From the NCBI GenBank assembly GCA_937916185.1, contig CALGGD010000179.1, positions 1 through 5,969 of the forward strand: a stretch of DNA of 5,969 nt, read 5' to 3'. The translations under genes were made by a program, and so were the position numbers. The first letter of the stretch is position 1. Every line of letters begins with the position of its first letter. The notes under the pieces were generated by a model. That model saw nothing but the letters and a program-made list of their open reading frames with translations. It did not search any database and was not told the origin of the DNA. Positions 5,884-5,969 of this stretch are shown here, in pieces. This DNA is from an uncultured Oxalobacter sp. GTDB lineage: Bacteria; Pseudomonadota; Gammaproteobacteria; Burkholderiales; Burkholderiaceae_D.

Positions 5884-5969
5884 CAGCAGGCGTTGGTTAC
5901 CCAGTCAGAATCCCTGGGGAATCCAACCTCCCAATCAGCTTCATCACCAGCTTCGGGCACGGGTTCCTG
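5883..5969 (-). CDS. Possible C-terminal end of a convergent gene
   Basis: The minus strand is open from the right edge to a TGA at 5883-5885, giving 28 residues that end ADWEVGFPRDSDWVTNAC. The piece is acidic and Trp-containing, and I do not recognise a family. Support is weak. In the codon-aligned + strand frame, third-position composition shifts at about the point where this frame stops, which fits a coding boundary, and the T run at its end fits a convergent gene layout. The + strand frame over the same bases is the main alternative. Sequence beyond 5969 would decide. Confidence 0.25.
   Translation of the reverse strand, partial: QEPVPEAGDEADWEVGFPRDSDWVTNAC

Overview
The window is mostly a betaproteobacterial housekeeping block. 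A short piece of visibly different DNA lies at its left edge. From about position 1000 to 5771 the sequence is fairly GC-rich and tightly packed, with all genes on the + strand: folC, dedD, cvpA, purF, greB. The folC-dedD-cvpA-purF order is the conserved proteobacterial arrangement, usually preceded by accD. The GreB-type protein has the N-terminal extension I associate with Burkholderiales, and PurF is the short type without a propeptide. I infer a Burkholderiales-like organism, possibly Oxalobacteraceae. The genus is a guess from remembered protein sequences, not a search.

Layout. Positions 1-960 (- strand) hold a long open frame for a PaaK/CapK-type adenylate-forming enzyme. It is cut by the left edge and has no usable N-terminus. 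Positions about 937-1007 form the junction between this AT-richer, ATA- and AGA-using DNA and the folC locus. A terminator-like hairpin sits exactly there. Then follow folC (1008-2282), a DedD-like membrane protein without a SPOR domain (2323-3063), cvpA (3084-3572, TTG start), purF (3612-5147), a strong terminator-like hairpin (5169-5201), greB (5211-5771), and a structured 3' region. The right edge may hold the C-terminal end of a convergent gene (5883-5969).

How the genes relate. FolC makes and polyglutamylates tetrahydrofolates, and PurF catalyses the committed step of purine synthesis. Formyl-tetrahydrofolate is consumed later in that same pathway, so the two ends of the operon are metabolically linked. 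DedD and CvpA are inner-membrane envelope proteins that travel with them. GreB rescues backtracked RNA polymerase and is partly insulated from purF by the hairpin.

I see no CRISPR array, transposase, tRNA, rRNA or defence system, and no new biological system. The items most worth checking are the abrupt junction that truncates the capK-like gene (assembly chimera or real insertion), the SPOR-less DedD with internal repeats, and the hairpin in front of greB.
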